From: Sideroxydans sp.
Lineage (GTDB): Bacteria > Pseudomonadota > Gammaproteobacteria > Burkholderiales > Gallionellaceae
NCBI GenBank assembly: GCA_024636935.1
Contig: JAGXGC010000020.1
Span: 58,654 to 122,653, forward strand
Length of the DNA stretch: 64,000 nucleotides
Reading direction: 5' to 3'
A program made the translations under genes and the position numbers. Shown in pieces: positions 26,803 through 37,091 of the stretch (positions within the stretch are counted from its first letter, which is position 1; the number at the start of each line of letters is the position of its first letter). The notes beneath the pieces were generated by a model that saw nothing but the letters and a program-made list of their open reading frames with translations, had not been told where the DNA came from and did no database searches.

Positions 26803-28479
26803 ATGTCCGTAGTCCTGAATTTCAGATCCCATCTTTCCGAATTGTTCGCGCAGGCCCTGCGCGAGGTGTCGCCGGAGTCGGCAGACACGTCCATTCTCAT
26901 CGAGCGTCCCAAGCAGTCGGCGCATGGCGATTACGCCTGCAATCTTGCGATGCAACTGGCCAAGCCTTTGCGCAAGTCACCGCGTGACATCGCGAAGGCG
27001 CTGATCGAGGCATTGCCACAGACCGATTTCATCGAGAAGGTGGAGATCGCGGGTGCGGGTTTCATCAACGTATTCATCGCAGCGGCAGCTAAGCAGGCCG
27101 TGGTGAATAGCGTGCTGACAGCGGGTGCGGGCTACGGCCATGTGCATGTCGGTCAAGGTCGCAAGGTGGGCGTGGAGTTCGTGTCGGCTAATCCGACTGG
27201 GCCTTTGCATGTGGGTCACGGTCGCGGTGCGGCGGTGGGCGATTGCTTGTGCAACGTGCTGCATGCGGCAGGTTGGGATGTGACGCGCGAGTTCTATTAC
27301 AACGATGCGGGTGTGCAGATCGACAATCTGAAGTTGTCGGTGCAACTGCGTTGCAAGGGCATCACGCCGGAAGATCCGTCATGGCCTGAGTCTGGCTATC
27401 GCGGTGACTACATTCAGGATGTGGCTGACGCTTACATGGCGAAAGAGACTGTGGAAGCGGACGATCAGCACATCACCGGCAAGGGCGATGTGGATGATGC
27501 CGAGGCGATCCGTCACTTTGCGGTGGCTTATCTGCGCCGCGAGCAGGATTTGGACTTGCGCGCTTTCCAAGTGGAATTCGATGTGTTCTCGCTGGAGTCC
27601 TCGCTGTATACCGAGGGCAAGGTGGAGGCTGCGGTGCAGAAGCTGATCGCCAGCGGTCACACTTACGAACAAGACGATGCGCTGTGGTTGCGCACCACCG
27701 ACTTCGGTGATGACAAAGACCGCGTGATGCGCAAGAGCGACGGCGGCTATACCTATTTCGTGCCGGACGTGGCCTACCATTTGGAAAAATGGAATCGCGG
27801 ATTTGTGCGCGTCATCAACGAGCAGGGTTCCGACCACCATTCCACCATCACCCGCGTACGTGCCGGTTTGCAGGCGCTGGATGCAGGCATCCCGCAGGGC
27901 TGGCCGGACTATGTGCTGCATCAGATGGTGACGGTGCTGAAGAACGGCGAAGAGGTGAAGATCTCCAAGCGCGCAGGCAGCTATGTGACTTTGCGCGACC
28001 TGATCGACGAAGTGGGTTGCGATGCAACGCGTTACTTCCTTGCTGCACGTTCTCCTGATTCGCAACTGGTGTTCGACATCGACCTGGCTAAATCGCAGAG
28101 CAACGACAATCCGGTGTATTACATCCAGTACGCGCATGCCCGTATCTCTACGGTGTTGGCGCAGTGGGGCGGTGACAGACAATCTTTGCATGCAGTCGAT
28201 CTGACTGTGTTGGAAAGCGACTACGAGAAGGTGTTGCTGCAGAAGATGATCGATTTCCCCACGGTGATCGAGACGGCAGCAAACGATCTCGCGCCGCACC
28301 AGATCGCGGTCTATCTGAAGGACTTTGCGGCTGATTTTCACAGCTATTACAATGCGTCCCGCTTCTTGGTCGATGATGAGCGCATCAAGCTGGCGCGATT
28401 GGCACTGATCGCGGCTATCGCGCAGGTGTTACGGAACGGATTGTCCCTGCTTGGGGTCTCAGCGCCCGAGCAAATGTAA
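26803..28479 (+). CDS. argS: Arginyl-tRNA synthetase
   Basis: 558 residues. It charges tRNA-Arg with arginine in the cytoplasm. The N-terminal Add-1 domain is followed by the class I HIGH-type motif [12 protein letters not shown] (about 136-147). The KMSKS counterpart is [12 protein letters not shown] (about 386-397). The DALR anticodon-binding domain occupies the last 130 residues. Length is in the bacterial range. It begins a same-strand run with the SPOR protein, dsbA, the SDR and the RquA-like gene. Confidence 0.96.
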   Translation: MSVVLNFRSHLSELFAQALREVSPESADTSILIERPKQSAHGDYACNLAMQLAKPLRKSPRDIAKALIEALPQTDFIEKVEIAGAGFINVFIAAAAKQAVVNSVLTAGAGYGHVHVGQGRKVGVEFVSANPTGPLHVGHGRGAAVGDCLCNVLHAAGWDVTREFYYNDAGVQIDNLKLSVQLRCKGITPEDPSWPESGYRGDYIQDVADAYMAKETVEADDQHITGKGDVDDAEAIRHFAVAYLRREQDLDLRAFQVEFDVFSLESSLYTEGKVEAAVQKLIASGHTYEQDDALWLRTTDFGDDKDRVMRKSDGGYTYFVPDVAYHLEKWNRGFVRVINEQGSDHHSTITRVRAGLQALDAGIPQGWPDYVLHQMVTVLKNGEEVKISKRAGSYVTLRDLIDEVGCDATRYFLAARSPDSQLVFDIDLAKSQSNDNPVYYIQYAHARISTVLAQWGGDRQSLHAVDLTVLESDYEKVLLQKMIDFPTVIETAANDLAPHQIAVYLKDFAADFHSYYNASRFLVDDERIKLARLALIAAIAQVLRNGLSLLGVSAPEQM

Positions 28480-28497
28480 TCTCACTAAAGGAATAAC

Positions 28498-29055
28498 ATG
28501 GCCTCTGCAGGCGGAGCACAAAAGTCTAAAGCGATCGCATCACTAATCATCGGCATGGTGATAGGGGTATCAATCGCCGGTATCGTCGCTTGGTATATGG
28601 TGAAAAAGAATCCGACCACCTTCAGCCAACCGTCCGTGGCGCGCGATCTGCCCAAGCCGGTGCCTCAAATCGTCGTGCCCCAGCCCGCAGCTACTCAGCC
28701 TGCAACGGCGACGCAGCCCCAGTTCGAGTTCTACAAAGTGTTGCCGGACAAATCAGAAAGTGCAACCTTGTCCAAGCAGCCACCTGTCGCCAAGCCGCTG
28801 CCCAAAGCTCCTGTGGATGCAACGCCGTACCTGGTACAAGCCGGTTCGTTCCAGAATGCGGATGATGCCGAGAAACTCAAGGCGCGTCTGGCACTGGGCG
28901 GATTCGAGGCCAGCATCGTCAGCGTCAATATTCCTGAAAAAGGTCTGTGGCACCGCGTCCGGCTTGGGCCATTCACGGGGCTAGCCGCAGCAAACACGAC
29001 CATCGCCAGTCTGAAAACCAACGGCATCGATGCAACTGCCGTCCGCGCCCAATAA
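28498..29055 (+). CDS. SPOR-domain inner-membrane protein (FtsN-like)
   Basis: 185 residues. A short cytoplasmic N-terminus and one membrane helix (about 14-35) lead to a Pro/Ala/Gln-rich periplasmic linker (about 40-100) and a C-terminal SPOR domain (about 107-183; YLVQAGSFQNADDAEKLK, WHRVRLGPF). SPOR domains bind denuded septal peptidoglycan, so a cell-division role like FtsN is likely. Position after argS is common in betaproteobacteria. RBS AAAGGAATAAC precedes the ATG. Confidence 0.88.
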   Translation: MASAGGAQKSKAIASLIIGMVIGVSIAGIVAWYMVKKNPTTFSQPSVARDLPKPVPQIVVPQPAATQPATATQPQFEFYKVLPDKSESATLSKQPPVAKPLPKAPVDATPYLVQAGSFQNADDAEKLKARLALGGFEASIVSVNIPEKGLWHRVRLGPFTGLAAANTTIASLKTNGIDATAVRAQ

Positions 29056-29070
29056 CCATAGGAGAAGAAG

Positions 29071-29697
29071 ATGGCTCTCATGCGTAAACTGATCGTTGTT
29101 TTGCTGATGTTGTGTGCTGTGCAAGTCCAAGCTGAAGTGATGGCCGGTCGTGACTACAAAGTCTTGAGCCCAGCCCAGCCGACCAGCAGCGGCAGCAAAG
29201 TCGAAGTATTGGAATTCTTCTTCTACGGCTGTTCACATTGTTTCCATCTGCATGGCCCGTTCAGTAAGTGGGAAAAGAACATGCCCAAGGATGTCGACCT
29301 GCAATACGTGCCGGTTATTTTCCGTGATTCCTGGGAGCCGATGGCGCGCACCTTCTATGCGCTGGAAGCAATTGGCGAGCGCGATCACCTGCACAACGAT
29401 CTGTTCGAAGCATGGAATGTGTTCGGTACCGATCTGAGCGACCAGGAAAAGATCGCCACCTTCGTCGCCAAGCGCGGTGTGGATCGCAGCAAATTCGATG
29501 CGGCTTACAACTCCTTCTCTCTGGCGGGTAAGGTCGCACGCAGCAACCAATTGGTACGTAGCTATGGTGTGCGCGGCACGCCCACTATCGCAGTGGATGG
29601 CAAATACATCATCACCGGACTGGAGCCGGCAGATACCATCCGCGTGTTGGACGAAGTCATCAAGATCGCCCGCAAGGAACGTAGCAAGCAGAAATGA
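29071..29697 (+). CDS. dsbA: Thiol:disulfide interchange protein DsbA
   Basis: 208 residues. The signal peptide probably ends at VQAE (about 21). The thioredoxin-fold active site is C54-S-H-C57 in FFFYGCSHCFHLH, and the cis-proline loop is RGTPTIAV. DsbA oxidises cysteine pairs in the periplasm; it would also oxidise CxxCH apocytochromes before haem ligation. The canonical dipeptide is Pro-His, so Ser-His is a modest variant. The stop overlaps the SDR gene by four bases. Confidence 0.92.
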   Translation: MALMRKLIVVLLMLCAVQVQAEVMAGRDYKVLSPAQPTSSGSKVEVLEFFFYGCSHCFHLHGPFSKWEKNMPKDVDLQYVPVIFRDSWEPMARTFYALEAIGERDHLHNDLFEAWNVFGTDLSDQEKIATFVAKRGVDRSKFDAAYNSFSLAGKVARSNQLVRSYGVRGTPTIAVDGKYIITGLEPADTIRVLDEVIKIARKERSKQK

Positions 29698-30452
29698 AGG
29701 TGGTCATTTCTGGCGCGTCGAGCGGCATCGGTCTAGCCCTCGCGCGCCATTATCTTGAGCGCGGCGCAACTGTCGCCGCCTTCGCCCGCCGCGGCGAACT
29801 GTTGCAACAACTCTCCTCGCAATTCCCCGACAAGGTATTCCCTTACACGCTCGATGTGCGCGATGGCGCAGCAATCGGTGCGGCCGCTCATGATTTCATG
29901 GCGCGTATAGGGGTGCCGGACATCGTGATCGCCAATGCGGGTGTGAGCATCGGCACGCTGACGCGCCACGCTGAAGACAATGATGTGTTCCGCGATGTGA
30001 TGGATATCAATGTGCTGGGTGCGGTGCAAACCTTTCAGCCTTTCATCGACAAGATGCGCGAAGCAGGGAGTGGCAGGCTGGTCGGTATCGCTAGCGTGGC
30101 AGGCTTTCGCGGCTTGCCCGGCGCCGGTGCCTATTCTGCCTCCAAGGCGGCATTGATCTCCTACATGGAAAGCCTGCGGCTGGAAATGCGCGGCAGCGGC
30201 ATCAAGGTGGTGACCATCTGTCCCGGTTACATTCGCACGCCGATGACTGACATCAATCCGTACCCAATGCCGTTCATGCTGGAAGTGGACGATGCGGCAG
30301 GCCGCTTTGCGCGCGTGATCGAAAGCGGTTGCTCGTTCAAGGTGGTGCCCTGGCAGATGGGTTTGGTCGGGCGTGTGATGAAGTTGTTGCCGAACTGGTT
30401 GTACGACCTGCTGTTTGCCAAAGCGCCCCACAAGCCGCGCGCAGAGAACTGA
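29694..30452 (+). CDS. Short-chain dehydrogenase/reductase
   Basis: 252 residues. NAD(P)-binding ISGASSGIGLALARHY (about 4-20), IANAGVS (about 80-86), catalytic Ser in GIASVAGF and YSASK (about 151-155) are all present, so the enzyme should be active. Substrate unknown. It overlaps dsbA by four bases and the next gene by one base, so it is in one transcript with the RquA-like methyltransferase. Confidence 0.88.
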   Translation: MKVVISGASSGIGLALARHYLERGATVAAFARRGELLQQLSSQFPDKVFPYTLDVRDGAAIGAAAHDFMARIGVPDIVIANAGVSIGTLTRHAEDNDVFRDVMDINVLGAVQTFQPFIDKMREAGSGRLVGIASVAGFRGLPGAGAYSASKAALISYMESLRLEMRGSGIKVVTICPGYIRTPMTDINPYPMPFMLEVDDAAGRFARVIESGCSFKVVPWQMGLVGRVMKLLPNWLYDLLFAKAPHKPRAEN

Positions 30453-31177
30453 TGGCGATCTACAAACGATTCATCAAAGGTGGCGTGCCCGAATATCTGG
30501 CGCATCATTACTGGTGGGCCTATCTGTGGGACAAGAGCATCTGGTTCTTCGACCACCAGCCCATCATCAATGCCATCCTGTTCGGTCAATACGACAAGCT
30601 GTTACAAAAGACGCTCAGACATGTCGATGCGCGATCCGGTGCGCGTCTGCTGCAACTGACCTGTGTCTACGGCAAGCTCACGCCCTCGCTGTTCCGCAAC
30701 GCCGATAACGAAGTGCATCTGTGTGATGTGGCGACAGGCCAGCTGGAATTGGCGCGCAGCAAGACGCAAGACATCGCGCGCCGCATCCATCTGACACGCA
30801 TGAATGCAGAGACACTGGCCTATGCCAACGATGCCTTCGACCAATTGATCTTGTTCTTCCTGTTCCATGAGTTGCCGACAGAAGCACGGCAGAATGTCTA
30901 CGATGAAATGGCGCGTGTGTTGAAGCCGGGCGGGTCGGTGCTGGTGACTGAATATGCGGCGACGCCGCATCATCATCTGCTGTATCGTTTTCCGCTCACG
31001 CGTTGGGTGTTGGGAACACTGGAGCCGTTCCTGCCAGGATTCTGGCAGGAAGACGTGACGGCCAAGCTGGATGAAGCTTTGCGTAAGCAGGGCAAGTCAC
31101 TGGCCGGCGAGCCGCACGTCGAATATTGCTTTGGTGGGTTTTACCGGGTGATGCGCTACGACCTGTCAGGCTGTTGA
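30452..31177 (+). CDS. rquA: RquA-like methyltransferase-fold protein (rhodoquinone biosynthesis type)
   Basis: 241 residues from ATG 30452, which overlaps the SDR stop (TGATG); longer in-frame forms would run back into the SDR gene. The N-terminal VPEYLAHHYWWAYLWDKS and INAILFGQYDKL, then LLQLTCVYGKLTPSL, FDQLILFFLFHELP and RVLKPGGSVLVTEY, match my memory of RquA rather than UbiE/UbiG. RquA replaces a methoxy group of ubiquinone with an amino group to make rhodoquinone, a low-potential quinone. A diverged methyltransferase of another quinone-related role is the main alternative. The last codons lie inside a REP-like repeat (31167-31307). Confidence 0.7.
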   Translation: MAIYKRFIKGGVPEYLAHHYWWAYLWDKSIWFFDHQPIINAILFGQYDKLLQKTLRHVDARSGARLLQLTCVYGKLTPSLFRNADNEVHLCDVATGQLELARSKTQDIARRIHLTRMNAETLAYANDAFDQLILFFLFHELPTEARQNVYDEMARVLKPGGSVLVTEYAATPHHHLLYRFPLTRWVLGTLEPFLPGFWQEDVTAKLDEALRKQGKSLAGEPHVEYCFGGFYRVMRYDLSGC

Positions 31178-31307
31178 AAAACTACTGCGGTGGTCATCTG
31201 CGGCGTTGCGCGGTGCTCGCTTCCTCGCCTACCTGAAGGTATGTCTCAGTCGCTGCGCTCCGTGCGCCTTGCATCTGACCATCCTCGCTACGTTTTTCAA
31301 TAGCCTG
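31167..31307. repeat. REP-like inverted repeat that includes the stop codon of the RquA-like gene
   Basis: End arms 31167-31182 and 31292-31307 are 16 bp and complementary except for one position. Between them are further partial stems (TACCTGAAGGTA; CGCTGCGCTCCGTGCG). The TGA of the RquA-like gene at 31175-31177 lies in the left arm, so the repeat supplies its last residues. Could act as a transcript end between convergent genes (gatB is on the other strand). Confidence 0.65.
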
Positions 31308-31312
31308 AAAAC

Positions 31313-32764
31313 TTAACCCGCCAGCTTCGCCTTCAAGATATCGTTGAGTTGAGCCGGGTTGGCTTGGCCTTTACTGGCCTTCATCGCCTGCCCGACGAAG
31401 AAGCCGAACAGTTTGTCCTTACCGCTACGATACTCGGCAACTTTGTCAGCATTCGCTGCCATGATCTCGTCCACGATCTTTTCGATCGCGCCCGCATCGG
31501 AAACTTGCTTCAATCCCTTGGCTTCGATGATGGCATCCACTTCGCCGCCATCCGCCCACATGGTGCGGAACACTTCCTTCGCACCGGAGTTGGAAATGGT
31601 GCCATCCACAATGCGCATCAGCATGCTGCCCAATTGCTGGGTACTGATCGGACACTGTGCCATGTCGAGGCCGTCGCGGTTCAGCTGCGCGTTCAATTCG
31701 CCCATGATCCAGTTGGCACACATCTTGGCGTCATTTGGCACAGCGGCCAGCACTGCCTCAAAGAAGTCCGCCATCTCGCGTGAAGCGGTGAGGATGCTTG
31801 CATCGTAGACGGACAGGCCGAGCTCGTTCACATAGCGTGCTTGTTTGGTCTGCGGCAGTTCGGGCAACGTGGCGCGCATCTGCTCGATCCATTCGGGTGA
31901 GATCTCCAGCGGCAACAGATCGGGATCGGGGAAGTAGCGGTAGTCGTGAGCGTCTTCCTTGCTGCGCATGGCGCGCGTCTCGCCGGTATCGGGATTGAAC
32001 AGGATGGTGGCTTGTTGCACCTTGCCGCCATTCTCGATGGTGTCCACCTGCCACTGCACTTCGTAGTCGATAGCCTGCTGCATGAACTTGAACGAGTTCA
32101 GGTTCTTGATCTCGCGACGTGTGCCCAGTGGCTCGCCGGGCTTGCGCACCGACACGTTCACGTCGCAGCGGAACGAACCTTCCTGCATGTTGCCGTCGCA
32201 GATGCCGATCCAGCGCACCAGTGTGTGCAATGCCTTGGCGTAAGCCACGGCTTCGGCGGCGGAATTCATGTCCGGCTCCGACACGATCTCCAACAACGGA
32301 GTGCCTGCGCGGTTCAGGTCGATGCCGGTCATGCCGTGGAAGTCGCCGTGTAGCGATTTGCCCGCATCTTCTTCGAGGTGGGCGCGCGTGATGCGCACGG
32401 TCTTCTCATAAGGTTTTGCATTGCCGGACAGCGGGGCGACTTGAATGGTCAGCGCACCTTGACCGACCACCGGCAGCTCGAACTGGCTGATCTGGTAGCC
32501 TTTGGGCAGGTCGGGGTAAAAGTAGTTCTTGCGCGCGAACACCGAGCGGGGCGCGATGTGCGAACCGGTGGCGAGGCCGAACTTGATGGCGCGTTCCACC
32601 GCGCCTTTGTTCAACACTGGCAACACGCCAGGCAAAGCCAAGCTCACCGCATCGGCTTGCGTGTTCGGCTCCGCGCCGAATGCAGTCGACGCGCCGCAAA
32701 AGATCTTAGAGTTGGTCGAAAGCTGCGCATGCACTTCCAGACCGATGACGATTTCCCAAGTCAT
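31313..32764 (-). CDS. gatB: Aspartyl/glutamyl-tRNA(Asn/Gln) amidotransferase subunit B
   Basis: 483 residues. With GatA and GatC it converts misacylated Glu-tRNA-Gln and Asp-tRNA-Asn to the amides, binding the tRNA and activating it with [20 protein letters not shown] (about 6-22), [14 protein letters not shown] and HLEEDAGKS are family signatures; the C-terminal YqeY-type domain includes [12 protein letters not shown]. It is nine bases after gatA in the gatC-gatA-gatB order. Confidence 0.96.
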   Translation of the reverse strand: MTWEIVIGLEVHAQLSTNSKIFCGASTAFGAEPNTQADAVSLALPGVLPVLNKGAVERAIKFGLATGSHIAPRSVFARKNYFYPDLPKGYQISQFELPVVGQGALTIQVAPLSGNAKPYEKTVRITRAHLEEDAGKSLHGDFHGMTGIDLNRAGTPLLEIVSEPDMNSAAEAVAYAKALHTLVRWIGICDGNMQEGSFRCDVNVSVRKPGEPLGTRREIKNLNSFKFMQQAIDYEVQWQVDTIENGGKVQQATILFNPDTGETRAMRSKEDAHDYRYFPDPDLLPLEISPEWIEQMRATLPELPQTKQARYVNELGLSVYDASILTASREMADFFEAVLAAVPNDAKMCANWIMGELNAQLNRDGLDMAQCPISTQQLGSMLMRIVDGTISNSGAKEVFRTMWADGGEVDAIIEAKGLKQVSDAGAIEKIVDEIMAANADKVAEYRSGKDKLFGFFVGQAMKASKGQANPAQLNDILKAKLAG

Positions 32765-32773
32765 ATTGTTTCC

Positions 32774-34228
32774 TTACAGCCCTTTAGGCGCGCGGCTATG
32801 CCAGTCGGTCGCCAGTTGATATTGGTGCGCCACATTCAGCATGCGTGCTTCGTCGAAATAGTTGCCGATGATCTGCAAGCCGACCGGCATGTCGTTGTCA
32901 CCGAAACCGCAAGGGATGGACATGCCGGGCAAGCCGGCCAGATTCACCGCGATGGTATAGATGTCGGACAGATACATCTGCACCGGATCGTCGCCTTTTT
33001 CGCCCAGTTTGAAGGCGGTAGAAGGCGAGGTCGGTCCCATGATTACGTCGCATTGCTTGTATGCTTCGACGAAGTCCTGCGCGATCAGGCGGCGGATGCG
33101 TTGTGCCTTGATGTAATAGGCATCGTAATAACCGTGGCTCAACACATAAGTGCCGATCATGATGCGGCGCTGTACTTCGGCGCCGAAACCTTGTGCGCGG
33201 CTCTTCTCGTACATGTCGGCCAGATCGCCGTATTCGGGCGCGCGATAACCGTAGCGCACGCCGTCGAAGCGCGACAGGTTGCTCGACGCTTCTGCGGGTG
33301 CCAGCACGTAATACACCGGCACGGACAGCTTGGAGTTGGGCAGCGAGATGTCGACGATGGTCGCGCCCAGCTTCTTGTATTCAGCGATGGCGGCTTCGAT
33401 GGCTTTCGCGACATCAGCGCCCATACCTTCGGCGAAGAACTCTTTGGGCAGGCCGATGCGCAGGCCGGTCAGCGGTTTGTTCAAATCGCGCGCGTAGTCT
33501 TCTTTGTCGCGTTGCAGCGAAGTGGAGTCGCGTTCGTCGAAACCGGCCATCACGTTCATCATCAGCGCCAAGTCTTCCGCGCTGCGGCCCATCGGGCCGG
33601 CTTGGTCGAGGCTGGAAGCGAAGGCGATCATGCCGTAGCGGGAACACACGCCATAGGTCGGTTTCAGGCCGGAGATGCCGCACAGTGCGGCAGGCTGACG
33701 GATGGAGCCGCCGGTGTCGGTGCCGGTAGCGGCTGCGCACAGGCGCGCTGCGACTGCAGCTGCCGTACCGCCGGAGGAGCCGCCAGGCACGCGTGCCGTA
33801 TCCCAGGGGTTCTTCACCGGGCCGTAGTGCGAAGTCTCGTTGGAAGAGCCCATGGCGAATTCGTCCATGTTGGTCTTGCCGAGGTTGATTGCACCCGCGT
33901 TGTTGAATTGCGAAATGATGTGCGCGTCGTAGGGCGACACGAAGTTGTGCAGCATCTTGGAGCCGCAGGTGGTCAACCAGTCCTTGGCGCAGAAGATGTC
34001 CTTCTGTGCGATGGGGATGCCGGTCAACGCATCGGCCGTACCCGCCGCGAGGCGCGCATCGGCTGCCTTGGCTTGTGCCAGCGACATCTCGGGATTGATG
34101 GTGATGAAGGCGTTGAGCTCGGGATTGAGCTTTGCCATGCGGTCGAGATAGCTTTGCGTCAGCTCGACACTGGAGATATTCTTGGCGCGCAAAGCGTCGC
34201 CGAGTTGCTTGAGGCTGGATTCGAACAT
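32774..34228 (-). CDS. gatA: Aspartyl/glutamyl-tRNA(Asn/Gln) amidotransferase subunit A
   Basis: 484 residues, amidase-signature family; releases ammonia from glutamine for GatB. The catalytic Lys is in IAQKDIFC (about 72-79), the cis-Ser and Ser in [12 protein letters not shown] (about 150-161), and [16 protein letters not shown] follows. Length is standard. Six bases separate it from gatC. Confidence 0.96.
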   Translation of the reverse strand: MFESSLKQLGDALRAKNISSVELTQSYLDRMAKLNPELNAFITINPEMSLAQAKAADARLAAGTADALTGIPIAQKDIFCAKDWLTTCGSKMLHNFVSPYDAHIISQFNNAGAINLGKTNMDEFAMGSSNETSHYGPVKNPWDTARVPGGSSGGTAAAVAARLCAAATGTDTGGSIRQPAALCGISGLKPTYGVCSRYGMIAFASSLDQAGPMGRSAEDLALMMNVMAGFDERDSTSLQRDKEDYARDLNKPLTGLRIGLPKEFFAEGMGADVAKAIEAAIAEYKKLGATIVDISLPNSKLSVPVYYVLAPAEASSNLSRFDGVRYGYRAPEYGDLADMYEKSRAQGFGAEVQRRIMIGTYVLSHGYYDAYYIKAQRIRRLIAQDFVEAYKQCDVIMGPTSPSTAFKLGEKGDDPVQMYLSDIYTIAVNLAGLPGMSIPCGFGDNDMPVGLQIIGNYFDEARMLNVAHQYQLATDWHSRAPKGL

Positions 34229-34234
34229 GCTGGA

Positions 34235-34522
34235 TTACTCGATGACTTTGGGAACGAGGAACAGACCCTGCTCCACTTGCGGGGCGACGGCTTGGAAGGC
34301 TTCGCGCTGGTTACTTTCGGTGACCTTGTCCTCGCGCAGACGCTGCGCCAGATCTTGGCTGTGGGACATGGGTTCCACGCCATCGGTATTCACGGCTTGC
34401 ATCTCGGCGATCAGGCCGAAAATGCCGTTGAGCTGGTTGCGAGAGGTTTCGATTTCGGACGGGCTCATCGCGAGGCGAGCCAGGCGAGCGACTTTTTCTA
34501 CATCCTGGGTACTTAAAGACAT
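34235..34522 (-). CDS. gatC: Aspartyl/glutamyl-tRNA(Asn/Gln) amidotransferase subunit C
   Basis: 95 residues from the ATG complementary to 34520-34522, giving MSLSTQDVEKVARLARLA, the usual GatC start. A longer in-frame form would run back over the start of mreB and is rejected. GatC wraps around the GatA/GatB interface and stabilises the complex. First gene of gatCAB, divergent from mreB across 81 bp. Confidence 0.94.
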   Translation of the reverse strand: MSLSTQDVEKVARLARLAMSPSEIETSRNQLNGIFGLIAEMQAVNTDGVEPMSHSQDLAQRLREDKVTESNQREAFQAVAPQVEQGLFLVPKVIE

Positions 34523-34588
34523 GGCAAAGACTATATTCAAACAGGGCTGATAGGGTATCATACGCCGCCCTTTGCGACACCCCTTTAG

Positions 34589-35647
<1,059 letters not shown>

Positions 35648-35652
35648 TCTAA

Positions 35653-36576
35653 GTGGCGCTGGAAGACACCCGCACCCTGCGCTTCTTCAATCGCGGCCCG
35701 AGTGCGGTCGCGCGGCTGGTGTTCTTCTCGGTGCTGTCACTGCTGTTGCTGTTCGTGGATGCGCGTTACCGGTATCTGGAATCCACGCGACAAGTCATTT
35801 CCATCATCATCTATCCTTTCCAGCGTCTGACCGCTTTGCCGGGTGAGATGTGGGACGGTGCTTCTTCTTTTGTTTCTTTGCAAAGCCATTTAGTCGCCGA
35901 GAATGCGCAATTGCATCTGCAGCACGATGTCGACTCGGCGCAACTTAGCCAGATGGAAACGGTACTGAACGAGAATGCGCAGTTGCGCGCCTTGCTGGAA
36001 GTCAAGCAACGCGCCGAATACAGCGTGCAGGCGGCGCAGATCGTCTATCTGGAACGCGATATTTTCAAACGCAAGCTGTTCGTCGATGTGGGTGAGCAGG
36101 GCGGCGTGCAAGCCGGTCGTGCGGTGATAGACAATAGCGGCGTGGTCGGTCAGGTCACGCGCACCTATCCATTCCTGTCCGAGGTTACGCTGGTGACCGA
36201 CAAGGATAACGTGGTCCCGGTGCAAGTGGTTCGCACCGGTCTGCGCGCAGCGGTCTTCGGTTCGGGCAACATCAGTGAACTTGATCTGCGCTATCAGCCT
36301 GTGGACGTAGACATCCAGATCGGGGATGAATTGGTGACTTCGGGTATGGATGGAACCTATCCCTCCGCGCTGCCTGTCGCCAGAGTGATTCGCATTGAGC
36401 GAGACCCGGCCTACCCGTTCGCGCGCATCACTTGCATACCCTTGGCTGGTGTGGATAGGCATCGCACCCTGCTGATCGTTTCCGGTGTGCCGACCTTGCC
36501 GTCGCGCCCAACTTCGGAAGAGGCGTTAGGGAGTTCCGTGCGGCTCAAGAAAAGTTCACTGCGAGGGGCGCCATGA
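35653..36576 (+). CDS. mreC: Rod shape-determining protein MreC
   Basis: 307 residues from GTG 35653. One membrane helix (about 22-41) is followed by a coiled coil (about 72-110) and the paired beta-barrel domains of MreC (about 115-275; VVGQVTRTYPFLSEVTLVTD). MreC activates PBP2/RodA. The four-base overlap ATGA with mreD shows translational coupling. Confidence 0.94.
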   Translation: MALEDTRTLRFFNRGPSAVARLVFFSVLSLLLLFVDARYRYLESTRQVISIIIYPFQRLTALPGEMWDGASSFVSLQSHLVAENAQLHLQHDVDSAQLSQMETVLNENAQLRALLEVKQRAEYSVQAAQIVYLERDIFKRKLFVDVGEQGGVQAGRAVIDNSGVVGQVTRTYPFLSEVTLVTDKDNVVPVQVVRTGLRAAVFGSGNISELDLRYQPVDVDIQIGDELVTSGMDGTYPSALPVARVIRIERDPAYPFARITCIPLAGVDRHRTLLIVSGVPTLPSRPTSEEALGSSVRLKKSSLRGAP

Positions 36577-37091
36577 GATATGAGATGAGCATGGATAGGG
36601 AATTTCTGCTCCCCGCCAGCAGGCGCTTCATTCTTGCTAGCTTCGTCGTGGCGGTGATACTGGAGTGGTTACCCTGGCACGGTATGGCACTGGTGTTGCG
36701 CCCCGATTTCGTCGGTTTGATGCTGCTGTACTGGTGCACGCATAAACCTCACCGCGTGGGTATTGGCATCGGCTGGATGCTGGGCATCTTCGTGGACGTG
36801 GCGGATGCCAGTCTGTTCGGCCAGCATGCGCTGGCCTATGCGGTATTGGCGTTCGGTGGTCAGGTGTTGAATCGTCGCGTGCAGATGTTCAGCTTGAAGG
36901 AGCAGTCTGTGCATGTATTCGTCCTGCTACTTGCCAGCTACGCTGTCTACGCGCTTGTGCACTGGCAGGTGCGCGGCTATATCGAGTGGAACTACTTTCT
37001 TGGCAGTCTGACTTCCGCCCTGCTGTGGGCGCCGCTGACTTTGCTTATCCAGACGCTGCGCCGTCCGCGCCGCAACCCTAACGAACTATGA
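36573..37091 (+). CDS. mreD: Rod shape-determining protein MreD
   Basis: 172 residues with about five hydrophobic helices. It has the MreD pattern of an N-terminal helix, PDFVGLMLLYWCTHKPHRVG and GWMLGIFVDV. Inner-membrane partner of MreC and PBP2. Overlaps both neighbours by four bases. Confidence 0.92.
   Translation: MRYEMSMDREFLLPASRRFILASFVVAVILEWLPWHGMALVLRPDFVGLMLLYWCTHKPHRVGIGIGWMLGIFVDVADASLFGQHALAYAVLAFGGQVLNRRVQMFSLKEQSVHVFVLLLASYAVYALVHWQVRGYIEWNYFLGSLTSALLWAPLTLLIQTLRRPRRNPNEL

Noticed and set aside
32378..34516. 712-codon open frame antisense to gatB, gatA and gatC
   Set aside because: Covers three genuine genes with full signatures; the peptide is compositionally odd and unrecognised.
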